From positions 1-44,067 of the forward strand of contig JAVBKZ010000058.1 of assembly GCA_031553755.1 (NCBI GenBank): a stretch of DNA of 44,067 nt, written 5' to 3'. Made by a program: the position numbers and the translations under genes. The notes below the pieces were generated by a model. That model was not told where the DNA came from. It was given only the letters and a program-made list of their open reading frames with translations, and did not search any database. This stretch comes from JAIRVZ01 sp031553755 (GTDB lineage: Bacteria > Bacteroidota > Bacteroidia > Bacteroidales > Azobacteroidaceae). Shown here in pieces: positions 26,501 to 34,050 of this stretch (position 1 is the first letter of the stretch; every line of letters starts with the position of its first letter).

Positions 26501-27567
26501 CAGTCTCAGATTCGGGAAAAGGTATTCCTGCTAAAAATCTTGGCAATATATTTGAACGATTCGTCCAAGCTTCTAATTCTAAAAATACAACAGGTTCAGG
26601 AATAGGACTTTCTATCACAAGCGAATTTGTCAAATTAATGAATGGAGAAATTGATGTTGAAAGTAAAGAAGGATTGGGAAGTAAATTTATAGTCCAACTG
26701 CCACTACTTAATGAAGAAGATATAGAAGCCATGGATTCGGATATGGATTCGAAAAATGTTATAGACGAATCATTACCTATCAACGCGTTGACAGAAGGGG
26801 GCGTACGTAAAAATATTATTCTTGTGGCCGATGACAACGAAGATATCAGGGAATACATTACTTCTAATTTTGAACAAGACGCCGTTGTAATTCAGGCGGC
26901 AAACGGAAAAGAAGCCGGAGAATTAGCCCTTAAATACATACCGGATATTATTATTTCAGATCTTTTAATGCCGGAAATGAATGGAGACGCGTTTTGTAAG
27001 AAAATAAAAAAAGATGAACGCACATCTCATATTCCATTTGTTCTGCTAACGGCTGTTACTTCGAAAGAAACCGAGAAAGATGCCTTGAAGGTCGGAGCGG
27101 ATGATTATATAACTAAACCTTTCGATATTCATATCCTGAAATTGAAAGTAGACAACCTGCTTTCTTTAAGAAATACTTTAAGGGATAAATATAAAAACGA
27201 ATTCTTACTCAGTCCAAGTATAGTAAATTTAGTTTCTCCTGACGAAAAATTCCTGAAAAAAGCATTGGATATTGTTGAAAAATATATGGGAGATGCCGAT
27301 TTGGATATCGAACGTTTTGCTTCCGAAGTAGGAGTTAGCCGTATGCAACTATATCGGAAATTGGAAGCGCTTACCAATATGACGGTAAAAGAATTTATCA
27401 GAGATATCCGGTTGAAACGAGCCGCGCAATTATTAGAACAAAACAAAGCCAATGTTTCGGAAATTATATATTTAGTCGGATTTAAAGATTTGGCTTATTT
27501 TAGAAAATGTTTCAGGGAACAATTCGGCATGAGTCCGTCAGACTACGCCGCCAAATTCAAGCGATAA
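23572..27567 (+). CDS. Hybrid two-component system regulator (sensor kinase, receiver and AraC DNA-binding in one chain)
   Basis: The 1331-residue protein has a signal peptide (residues 1-20), about 14 periplasmic beta-propeller repeats (LWIGT, VWVGTE and similar), a Y_Y_Y domain near 690-755 and a membrane span at about 768-788. The kinase follows with HisKA His825 in SHEIRTP and ATP-binding boxes NNLLSNAIKFTE, DSGKGIP and GSGIGLS. The receiver domain has acidic Asp1087-Asp1088, phospho-Asp1130 and Lys1182. An AraC-type HTH occupies about 1225-1331. All key residues are present. Such regulators sense oligosaccharides released from a polysaccharide and switch on the nearby utilisation locus. 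The next gene, a GH28 polygalacturonase, makes a pectin-derived ligand the best guess. Confidence 0.96.
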   Translation: MKTYFIVITIFLTNLFVSLAAIPHSSRFDKITQAEGLSNNQIQCIFQEKAGWMWFGTSQGLNRYDGYQFSVFYSDVDGRGSLRGELVRCIFEDSENRVWVGTEKGGLNLFNRGQERFSHFFFENQDIDTTFSVESIIADNNGKLWMATSEGVAFLNKNNKLELIDLFRQSERKIIPRELFFDKKNNLWIGTQTGLFYYDFQTRSCQNIPLPGSKETLEEIHSMFLDSDNILWIGTYNSGPYYVNLNSKSVKKLTTWVNFGRSETVRTICEDQQGILWFGTRGGLVAYDRESETYSVSLRDEDESLSLSLNSVLSLCVDSKGDLWVGTRGGINYRDIDKQAFMHLKASKNDTRFLNDAEVYSFMFNGNDLLIGTESGGINIYNMENHRFRYIERQQGLSSNCIKSFVRYDNQILVGTFQGGINILDANTYQVKNKLQHRIGDDRSLSDDRVWCTFKDRKNNIWIGTQKGVDIYNPQNNTFQPQNDFFNKKACFWIYEDTQGDLWMGGEDEMLIYNPGSKKIKRYKEVTRSILPTTNGQFWIGTRGHGLALYDKEKGTIKYLTQSNGLCNNIVQALLRDSLGYIWVSTMNGLSRFDEQSGEFINFDAQDGLQDNQFNYTAAITANDNRLIFGGINGINIFNPLNVRKNFYVPPVVLTDLKIFNKEVEIGTAIKQSINVASKIELSYKQNVFSIDFAALSYANSKKNRYAYMMEGFDVDWIYSGTINTATYTNLDPGEYTFKVKGSNSNGIWNEQVTSIKIIIHPPFWKTIWFRTIIFLILGIILYYVANFYLKKIRLKNELLFEKTKAKKLHEIETMKLRFFTNISHEIRTPLTLILGPLNQVIDTGTVDGDSKNKLNLVKRSAEQLLKLINQLLDFRKLEAGKYKITYGKADLVFFINSIVESFQAMAVEKQVEMNFHSKEETCFTWFDSDKIQKILNNLLSNAIKFTESKGVISISFELLTKNLPEESESKPYYQITVSDSGKGIPAKNLGNIFERFVQASNSKNTTGSGIGLSITSEFVKLMNGEIDVESKEGLGSKFIVQLPLLNEEDIEAMDSDMDSKNVIDESLPINALTEGGVRKNIILVADDNEDIREYITSNFEQDAVVIQAANGKEAGELALKYIPDIIISDLLMPEMNGDAFCKKIKKDERTSHIPFVLLTAVTSKETEKDALKVGADDYITKPFDIHILKLKVDNLLSLRNTLRDKYKNEFLLSPSIVNLVSPDEKFLKKALDIVEKYMGDADLDIERFASEVGVSRMQLYRKLEALTNMTVKEFIRDIRLKRAAQLLEQNKANVSEIIYLVGFKDLAYFRKCFREQFGMSPSDYAAKFKR

Positions 27568-27675
27568 ATAATTTGGGAAAATTATCCATTGGTTTTGTTA
27601 CAAATAAAAGAGATTTAGAGACATTAGACAATGTTTTGGGAGAAAAAACGATCTATTTATCTCGAAAATAGTACA

Positions 27676-27683
27676 TAGCTTTG
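27676..27683 (+). promoter_or_regulatory. Candidate -7 box of the GH28 gene
   Basis: TAGCTTTG fits TAnnTTTG and is followed by CACC. It lies about 170 bp before the ATG at 27853, so the transcript would have a long leader that includes the hairpin at 27763-27790. Confidence 0.45.
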
Positions 27684-27762
27684 CACCAAGTAAAATTATT
27701 CTGAACATGATTAGGATAATTGCAAGGTTTTAGGGTTATAAGAGTTTTTTTCATTGGGAAAG

Positions 27763-27790
27763 CCGGAGCAGGTGACTGTTCCGGTTTTTA
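27763..27790 (+). terminator. Terminator-like hairpin in the leader of the GH28 gene
   Basis: CCGGAGCAG at 27763-27771 pairs with CTGTTCCGG at 27776-27784 (one G-U pair) around the loop GTGA, followed by TTTTTAACTACTTTTT. It lies between the promoter candidate and the coding start, so it could be an attenuator, or the late terminator of the regulator gene. Its role is undecided. Confidence 0.45.
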
Positions 27791-27852
27791 ACTACTTTTT
27801 CTAGTCCTGCATTATTCAATCTCGGCACTATCAAAAATATTATTGATATAAC

Positions 27853-29286
27853 ATGAAAAAGAAAGGTGTATTATCCTTATTGTTTATAATGATATTCTTA
27901 TCAGGACTAACAGCAGGATGCAAAGGAAAAGTTGATAACGTATTACCATGGGATAAAATGGATAACGTATTATCTTCAATAAAAGATCCGGTATTTCGTG
28001 AAAACACATTCAATATAATGGATTTCGGAGCGGTCGTGAATAATCCTGAATTACTCAATACAAAAGCGATCGAAAAGGCAATCGAAGCATGCCATAAGGC
28101 AGGTGGAGGTGTCGTATTGATTCCCAATGGCACCTTTTACACCGGATCGATAGAATTAAAAAGCAACGTGAATCTACATTTGAGCGATAGCTCCGTTTTG
28201 AAATTCTCTATCAATCCGCAAGATTATTTTCCTTTTGTAATCACACGTTGGGAAGGGTGGGATTGCATCAATTTTAAACCTCTCATTTATGCTTATAAAC
28301 AAACTAATATCGCGATAACAGGAAATGGAATCCTTGATGGCCAAGCAAATGAAACCAATTGGTGGCCGTGGAAAGGAAAAGAAGAATATGGTTGGGAAAA
28401 AGGCATGATCAGTCAGGAGTGGAATCATAATCAAGTTTCCGGAAGAGACAGATTAGAAGCGATGGAACAAAAAAATGTTCCGGTTGAAAAAAGGCTTATG
28501 AAAGTTGAAGATCGCCTGCGTCCTCCTTTTATACAACCTTATTTGTGTCAAAATGTATTGATTCAAGATGTGAAAATTATCAACGCTCCGTTTTGGCTTG
28601 TCCATCCTCTTGTAAGTGAAAATGTTATAGTCAGAAATGTAACGATGAACAGTCATGGGCCCAATAATGATGGCTGCGATCCTGAATCGTGCAAAAATGT
28701 CTTGATTGAAGGTTGTTACTTCAATACCGGAGATGATTGTATCGCGATTAAATCAGGAAGAAATAACGATGGCCGCCGTTGGGGGAAACCAAGTGAAAAT
28801 ATTATTATTCGCAATTGTATTATGAAAGACGGACATGGAGGCATTGTTGTAGGAAGCGAAATTTCAGGAGGATGTTATAATGTCTGGGCCGAAAATTGCG
28901 AGATGGATAGTCCCGAATTAGAGCGTGTCGTAAGAATCAAATCGAACGCGATTCGGGGAGGAAATATCGAAAATATTTATGTCCGTAACATCAGGGTAGG
29001 AGAATGTAAAGAAGCTGTTTTTCGTGTGGAAATGAAATATGAAAACGTAAAAGAAGGCCCTAATATTCCTTCCGTTAAAAATATTATACTTGAAAATATA
29101 ACTTGTAATAAAAGCAAGTATGGCATTTATATTGATGGATTGGAAAATTCAGTTCAAGTAAGAAATGTTTTGGTTCGCAATTGTACGTTTAATAATGTAA
29201 AAATAGAAAAAAAGATTGTCGGAGCTGAAAATATTACATTAGAAAACGTCAGGATAAATGAATTGGTAGAATTATTAGAAAAGTAA
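27853..29286 (+). CDS. GH28-family polygalacturonase-like lipoprotein
   Basis: The 477-residue product begins with a lipoprotein signal (lipobox LTAGC, Cys22), so it is probably anchored in a membrane. The right-handed beta-helix carries the GH28 catalytic set: Asn271-x-Asp273 (GPNNDG), Asp294-Asp295 (TGDDC), His328 in GHGG and Arg361-x-Lys363 (RIKS). All key residues are present, so it is likely active on galacturonan or related pectic sugars. Exo or endo mode and substrate cannot be read. It follows the hybrid regulator gene by 285 bp in the same direction and has its own leader. No SusC/SusD pair is near, so it is not in a typical utilisation locus within this window. Confidence 0.94.
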   Translation: MKKKGVLSLLFIMIFLSGLTAGCKGKVDNVLPWDKMDNVLSSIKDPVFRENTFNIMDFGAVVNNPELLNTKAIEKAIEACHKAGGGVVLIPNGTFYTGSIELKSNVNLHLSDSSVLKFSINPQDYFPFVITRWEGWDCINFKPLIYAYKQTNIAITGNGILDGQANETNWWPWKGKEEYGWEKGMISQEWNHNQVSGRDRLEAMEQKNVPVEKRLMKVEDRLRPPFIQPYLCQNVLIQDVKIINAPFWLVHPLVSENVIVRNVTMNSHGPNNDGCDPESCKNVLIEGCYFNTGDDCIAIKSGRNNDGRRWGKPSENIIIRNCIMKDGHGGIVVGSEISGGCYNVWAENCEMDSPELERVVRIKSNAIRGGNIENIYVRNIRVGECKEAVFRVEMKYENVKEGPNIPSVKNIILENITCNKSKYGIYIDGLENSVQVRNVLVRNCTFNNVKIEKKIVGAENITLENVRINELVELLEK

Positions 29287-29340
29287 ATCAATTTATTCCC
29301 CGTTTGATAAAGTTTATTAGACAGGCATACAGTATTAGAC

Positions 29341-29378
29341 AAAAAAATGAGGCTTTTCAAAAGCCTCATTTTTTTTAT
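29341..29378. terminator. Bidirectional terminator between the GH28 and C10 protease genes
   Basis: AATGAGGCTTTT and AAAAGCCTCATT form a nearly continuous stem flanked by A7 on the left and T8 on the right. It serves both convergent genes. Confidence 0.85.
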
Positions 29379-29426
29379 GATTATTCTTATTCAAAAATAA
29401 TTTATAAGAAATAAATCTTAAATCCT

Positions 29427-31283
29427 TTACATAAGGATCAATTTCTTTGTAAATATTCCTGCATTTGTTTGAATAGTAACAATATATAGACAATTTTTAC
29501 ATAATCCGTCAACAGGAATTTCAATATCAGAAATAGATTGGGAGTATGGAACCGTTTTCAATACATTACCCGAAACATCTGCGATTCTTATGGATTGGAT
29601 ATTTTCATTGCTTTTAACGTGTAATTTTTCAGTTGATGAATTAAAATATACATTCAAAGAACCCGTTTTTTGTTGGGCTATCGAATTATTTACCACTTTT
29701 TCTTCTACAACTAAGCTCAATGTATTTATCGAACCTGTTGTAGCCCGACATACAGACCATGTTCCATCAGCAAGTTTATACGCCGCTTTGATTGTATAGT
29801 CACCTACGGGAATCTTATCAGAAACTTTACATGTGATATTGAATGGATCATAATAACTTCTTGATGGAAGTTGATATGGTCCTAAATTGCCGACTACATC
29901 TACAATTTTATCTTCTTTATCAATTAAAACTACTCCGTAATATCCTGTCACATAATCCGAAATGCCAGTGTTCATAGGTTGGAAAGTAACCGTAAATGTT
30001 TCATCTTGTTTTACTAAATTTGTTGATACTGTTATGCTTTTATCTTCAAATAAGTTAACATCCGGAGTCGCGATTCCTCCTTCTTTATCAATAATGTTGA
30101 TAATAGCCGATTGAGTTTCATTAAATGTTCCGGCTCCCGAACCAGCGCCTCCGGTTCCCGGATTTAATACTTTAGTCAGGAAATAGCCGTCATAAAGACC
30201 TCCCCATCCCCAGTTGAAGTGAAAATAATTCTCGTCATTATATCCATCGCACACAAAAGTATGTCCTCCCTTTCCTAGTCCTAAAATGGTATAATATCCG
30301 GAATATAACACAGGCCTTTTGTTGTCGATTTCATTTTTAAGCATATTTTCCCATTCTTCATCCGAATAATAAGTCCTATATTTCATTTGCAATTCGTTAC
30401 TATAACCGAAATAATCAACTAATGCTTTTGCCGCGTTAAAATCTGAAGCTGCACTTCCTCCTAAAGCATTGGTTGAATAATTCATAGAAACACTCACTCC
30501 GCAATGATACATCAAAGTAGCAACCGCTTCTTTTTGCGTTTGTGTTGGAACGTTTAAAGGATCAGTATACACATCCAACATATTGTCCCAATCATAATCT
30601 ACATCGAAATTAACAGCCGGAACAGCAACCAGACTTCCTGCATAAGCGTCCTTGCTTCCTTTTCCTTTTGCCGGATAATTATAATATTTCATGATTTGAG
30701 CCATTGTCGTTGCTACACATCCGGTCACAGTCCTTTCGGTTCCGAATAGAGGACATGAACCGTTGTAAGGATCTAATTGATTCCATCTTGTCTTCAATAG
30801 ATAAGTATCTGCATTTTCTGATTTTATATTTAAATGATTGCCATTTAAATAAGAATCCCACAAGGCTTTATTTTGGTCATCGCATTGGAGGTCAGATTCG
30901 ATACCACGTTTTATTTCCTGTTTAACACCATTCATCCAATATTCGAAAGCCGGAGGAATGTTATTTGCAGAATAAACGCTTCCATCAGAATATCCAAGTA
31001 CCGGAACTGTAATGTCATTGCCGGAAACAACGACAAAACCTTCATCTCCAATATTAAAGATGTAATAATAGGCTGATTCTTCATCAGAAGAACTTTTGAG
31101 ATTTGATTCGTTTGTAGCGGTGTACGCTAACTTGATTTCTTGAGAATTACTGCTCCGTAATTGTTGCTTTGATTGAGCGAAATTTGTTGCTACTCCGGTT
31201 GCTTGATTTAAACCGATTTGTTTTGCTTGAATAGAAACAAGCGAAAAGAATGAAATTAATAATAAAATGTAATAACGTTTCAT
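29427..31283 (-). CDS. C10 (streptopain-like) cysteine protease with prodomain and type IX-like C-terminal domain
   Basis: I chose the ATG at 31283; the upstream in-frame start at 31313 is TTG. The 618-residue product starts with a signal peptide (ending IQAK, near residue 20), followed by a Spi-like inhibitory prodomain (about 20-150). The protease domain has catalytic Cys189 in GCVATTMAQ, His341 in GHTFVCDGY and Asn357-Trp358 in HFNWGWGG. An Ig-like linker follows from about 410. The last ~80 residues, with NVYFNSSTEKL, RIADVSGNVLK and KKLILM, resemble a type A type IX secretion signal. It is probably exported to the surface and activated by removal of the prodomain. It is convergent with the GH28 gene. 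Confidence 0.93.
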   Translation of the reverse strand: MKRYYILLLISFFSLVSIQAKQIGLNQATGVATNFAQSKQQLRSSNSQEIKLAYTATNESNLKSSSDEESAYYYIFNIGDEGFVVVSGNDITVPVLGYSDGSVYSANNIPPAFEYWMNGVKQEIKRGIESDLQCDDQNKALWDSYLNGNHLNIKSENADTYLLKTRWNQLDPYNGSCPLFGTERTVTGCVATTMAQIMKYYNYPAKGKGSKDAYAGSLVAVPAVNFDVDYDWDNMLDVYTDPLNVPTQTQKEAVATLMYHCGVSVSMNYSTNALGGSAASDFNAAKALVDYFGYSNELQMKYRTYYSDEEWENMLKNEIDNKRPVLYSGYYTILGLGKGGHTFVCDGYNDENYFHFNWGWGGLYDGYFLTKVLNPGTGGAGSGAGTFNETQSAIINIIDKEGGIATPDVNLFEDKSITVSTNLVKQDETFTVTFQPMNTGISDYVTGYYGVVLIDKEDKIVDVVGNLGPYQLPSRSYYDPFNITCKVSDKIPVGDYTIKAAYKLADGTWSVCRATTGSINTLSLVVEEKVVNNSIAQQKTGSLNVYFNSSTEKLHVKSNENIQSIRIADVSGNVLKTVPYSQSISDIEIPVDGLCKNCLYIVTIQTNAGIFTKKLILM

Positions 31284-31423
31284 GATTGTTGTCGAATAAT
31301 ATGTGATACGCAAATTTTTAAGGACGCAAAATTAGGCATACTTTTATTAATATACAATGTCTATTATAATATTTAATGGTTAATTTTTTATAAAATCAAT
31401 TTCAATATCCCCATTTAAAGGGA

Positions 31424-31454
31424 TTGCCTATTATTTTAACTCAATTTAACTTTG
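31424..31454 (+). promoter_or_regulatory. Promoter of the imelysin/porin operon
   Basis: TTG at 31424-31426 and TAACTTTG at 31447-31454 are 20 bp apart, close to the Bacteroidota consensus spacing, and CACC follows. This places transcription start near 31460, downstream of the in-frame TTG at 31424, which supports the ATG at 31484 as the true start of the first gene. Confidence 0.65.
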
Positions 31455-31483
31455 CACCTTCAAAAATAGTTAGAAAATTAAAA

Positions 31484-32776
31484 ATGAAAAGACTTTATTT
31501 AGTTCTGTTTTTCTTAGGTATAATTATCTCCCTTTCTGCTCAGGAAAAATCAGATTCTATAAAAACGATACCTTTTGAATGGAATTTCAATAAATATCGT
31601 TTTGGAGGGTATGGTGAAATTCTGTACCAACACATGGATTATGGTCCCAATAGAAACCTTGATCCGAAAGGTTCTCCATCCGATAACCGTGGTTATATTT
31701 CTGTTCCGAGAGCGGTATTTTCTTTTGATTATAAATTCCGTAAAGACATCATCCTTTCATCCGAAATTGAAATAGAATATGGAGGAACCGGTTCGGCCAT
31801 GGAACTCGAATACGATGAAGCCGGTGAATATGAAATGGAAGTCGAAAAAGGGGGAGAAATTGAACTGGAGCAGTTGCATATTACCAAAATGTTTTTAGAC
31901 GGGAAAGTTAATCTTCGCGCCGGACACATGATTGTTCCCGTTGGATTGACCAATGCCCACCATGAACCTATCTTTTTTCTTGGCACTACACGTCCGGAAG
32001 GAGAAATGGCAATGCTTCCATGCACTTGGCACGAAACCGGGATTTCGGTACTTGGTTACCTGAAAAATTTCAAATACGAATTAATGATGGTTAACGGATT
32101 AGACCCTAATGGTTTTTCTACTCCGAATTGGGTTGGGAGTGGCCGTCAACGTCTTTTTGAACAGTCGGTAATGACTAATCCCGCTTTTGCCGCGCGTTTG
32201 GAATATACTCCCGTTAAAGGCTTGCGCTTGGGAACTTCGGGGTATTATGCTTCCAAAACATCAGGCAATTCAAGCAAACCTCAACACATGAAAGGGCTCG
32301 ACGGAAGAGTGTATGTCTTTTCTGCCGATGGACAATATGTGAATCATGGAGTAACGGCCCGGGCTAATTTTATCTATGGAAACCTGTCTGATTCGAAAGC
32401 TATTTCGCAAGTAAACCGTACGATTTTCCGTAAAACAACTTATCCTTGTTCCGAAGTAGCCGAAGGCGCGATGACTTATTCCGCGGAAGTTGGGTTCAAT
32501 GTATTCCAGTTTTCAAATATTAAAGAACGGTTAATCCCTTTTGTAAGGTACGATTATTACGATACGATGTATCAGGTAGAAGAAGGAGTGACACGCAAAC
32601 CCCGTTATGAACGCGGTAACTGGAGCGTGGGAGTTAATTATTTCATCTTGCCATCATTGGTGGTTAAAGCGGATTATTCGTCGCGTACTATTGATCCGTC
32701 ATCTTCGGTAGATTATAATAAAGAGCATACTTTCGGATTGGCTTTGTCCTATACAGGTTGGTTCTCTCAAAAATAA
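31484..32776 (+). CDS. Outer-membrane porin, first of the imelysin operon
   Basis: The 430-residue product has a signal peptide (about residues 1-20, ending LSAQ). Strand-like segments then alternate aromatic residues and glycine, for example FGGYGEILYQ near 38, an acidic loop rich in Glu at about 100-130 (MELEYDE, GGEIELEQ) and a C-terminal strand GLALSYTGW. It resembles porins of the O/P or OmpP type. The acidic loop could attract cations. It is followed by the imelysin gene after 20 bp. Two porins in one operon is notable. The substrate is unknown. Confidence 0.75.
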   Translation: MKRLYLVLFFLGIIISLSAQEKSDSIKTIPFEWNFNKYRFGGYGEILYQHMDYGPNRNLDPKGSPSDNRGYISVPRAVFSFDYKFRKDIILSSEIEIEYGGTGSAMELEYDEAGEYEMEVEKGGEIELEQLHITKMFLDGKVNLRAGHMIVPVGLTNAHHEPIFFLGTTRPEGEMAMLPCTWHETGISVLGYLKNFKYELMMVNGLDPNGFSTPNWVGSGRQRLFEQSVMTNPAFAARLEYTPVKGLRLGTSGYYASKTSGNSSKPQHMKGLDGRVYVFSADGQYVNHGVTARANFIYGNLSDSKAISQVNRTIFRKTTYPCSEVAEGAMTYSAEVGFNVFQFSNIKERLIPFVRYDYYDTMYQVEEGVTRKPRYERGNWSVGVNYFILPSLVVKADYSSRTIDPSSSVDYNKEHTFGLALSYTGWFSQK

Positions 32777-32796
32777 ATAAATATAAATAAATTGAT

Positions 32797-33951
32797 ATGA
32801 AAAAAAATCTTATTTACACTACTGCGCTTTCAATCTTATTTTCAGGAGTATTCACTTCTTGTCGCGATGATGATAATACTGTTGATAATGTAGATTATAA
32901 CGCGCAAATCGAAGCTAAAGCTTTGTCTGCGGAATGGAATAATTATCTTGAAGCTGCTACATCCGAATTGCTTGACGATTGTACTGAATTGTATGACGCT
33001 TGGAGCAAATCAGACCCGTCGAATGCCGAGAACACCGATTTTGGTAACAAAATAAAAACAGCAGGAACATCAGGCAACCAAGCATATACTAGTCAAATAG
33101 ACGCTATCCGTACTATTTTGGATGCTGGTTGCGCTACTATTGCCATTGAAGTAGGTACACAAAAAATTGGCGGTCCGAATGGTTTGGCCGGTTCAGGGAA
33201 ACGTGATCAGGCTGTACTTGAAGTTGAATCATGGTACAGTTGGAATTCAATTACCGACTATTCTGACAATATTATCAGTATTCGTAATACTTATTTTGGA
33301 AACAGAATAAAAGATGATTGGACTACAATCTCTGCAAACAGCATTTCTAAATTTGTAGCGTCAAAAAATGCCGATTTAGATACAAAAGTAATAGACGCAA
33401 TTCAAAAAGCGCATGATGCAATTAGTAGCATGCCGGCTCCTTTCCGCAATAATCTTACCGGATCAAAAGTAAACGAAGCCATAAGTGCTTGTGCAGAATT
33501 GGAAGAAACAATCCGCGAAATATTCCCACTTTTAGATCAAGCCGGAAGTTATGATTTCACAGCGACTCTGGCTACTTATGTAGATGATGTGGTTTTGCCA
33601 ACTTATTTAGAACTAAAAAATAAAGCGACTACACTTAATAATGCTGCTATAAAATATAACGCAGACCCTACTCAAGCTAACTTGAATGCGGCTTGCGAAG
33701 CATGGCGTGCGGCCCGTGTGCCTTGGGAACAAAGTGAAGCTATCCTTTTCGGTCCGGCCGAAGCGTTAGGTTTGGATCCTTCAATGGATAGCTGGCCTCT
33801 TGACCAAGCAGGTATAGCTCCCCTTTTGAATGATTCGAAATTGAAAACTGTACAAAATTTCATTAACGCTATTGGTTCTGAAGAGGTGCGTGGATTTCAT
33901 ACGATTGAATTATTATTGTTCAAAGATGGACAAAACAGAAAAGTAAACTAA
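32797..33951 (+). CDS. Circularly permuted imelysin-family lipoprotein
   Basis: The 384-residue protein has a lipoprotein signal (SRFTSC-like, Cys at about 22 in FTSCRDD). It is mainly helical, in line with two four-helix bundles. The hallmark GxHxxE motif is at Gly366-Phe-His368-Thr-Ile-Glu371, only 13 residues from the C-terminus. In canonical imelysins the motif sits in the N-terminal half; a C-terminal position was described for a Bacteroides ovatus structure with circularly permuted topology. The protein is therefore probably complete and not truncated. The imelysin superfamily is linked to iron uptake and is thought to be non-enzymatic. Neighbours are a porin and a di-haem oxidoreductase. 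Confidence 0.88.
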   Translation: MKKNLIYTTALSILFSGVFTSCRDDDNTVDNVDYNAQIEAKALSAEWNNYLEAATSELLDDCTELYDAWSKSDPSNAENTDFGNKIKTAGTSGNQAYTSQIDAIRTILDAGCATIAIEVGTQKIGGPNGLAGSGKRDQAVLEVESWYSWNSITDYSDNIISIRNTYFGNRIKDDWTTISANSISKFVASKNADLDTKVIDAIQKAHDAISSMPAPFRNNLTGSKVNEAISACAELEETIREIFPLLDQAGSYDFTATLATYVDDVVLPTYLELKNKATTLNNAAIKYNADPTQANLNAACEAWRAARVPWEQSEAILFGPAEALGLDPSMDSWPLDQAGIAPLLNDSKLKTVQNFINAIGSEEVRGFHTIELLLFKDGQNRKVN

Positions 33952-33981
33952 GTTAAAATTATATAAGCGATATTATTGTTG

Positions 33982-34018
33982 GTTGACGAGCTTTCCCTCT
34001 CAGGGAAGGCTTGTCAAC
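33982..34018 (+). terminator. Intra-operon hairpin between imelysin and di-haem oxidoreductase genes
   Basis: GTTGACGAGCTTTCCCT (33982-33998) pairs with AGGGAAGGCTTGTCAAC (34002-34018) around a 3-base loop. Every position pairs if two G-U pairs are allowed, giving a 17-bp RNA stem. A mixed T-rich stretch follows. It could be a partial terminator, an RNase barrier that sets different transcript levels, or a protein site. Confidence 0.6.
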
Positions 34019-34050
34019 TTGTCTGTTTAAGAATATTTCTATTGAAATTT

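Noticed and set aside
31424..31483. N-terminal extension of the first porin from a TTG codon
   Set aside because: It overlaps the -33 and -7 promoter elements, and a standard signal peptide starts at 31484.
32797..33951. Imelysin as a truncated pseudogene
   Set aside because: The C-terminal GxHxxE position fits the known circularly permuted type, and the frame has a normal stop.
33976..34050. N-terminal extension of the di-haem oxidoreductase from a TTG codon
   Set aside because: It would translate the hairpin, and a good lipoprotein signal starts at 34051.
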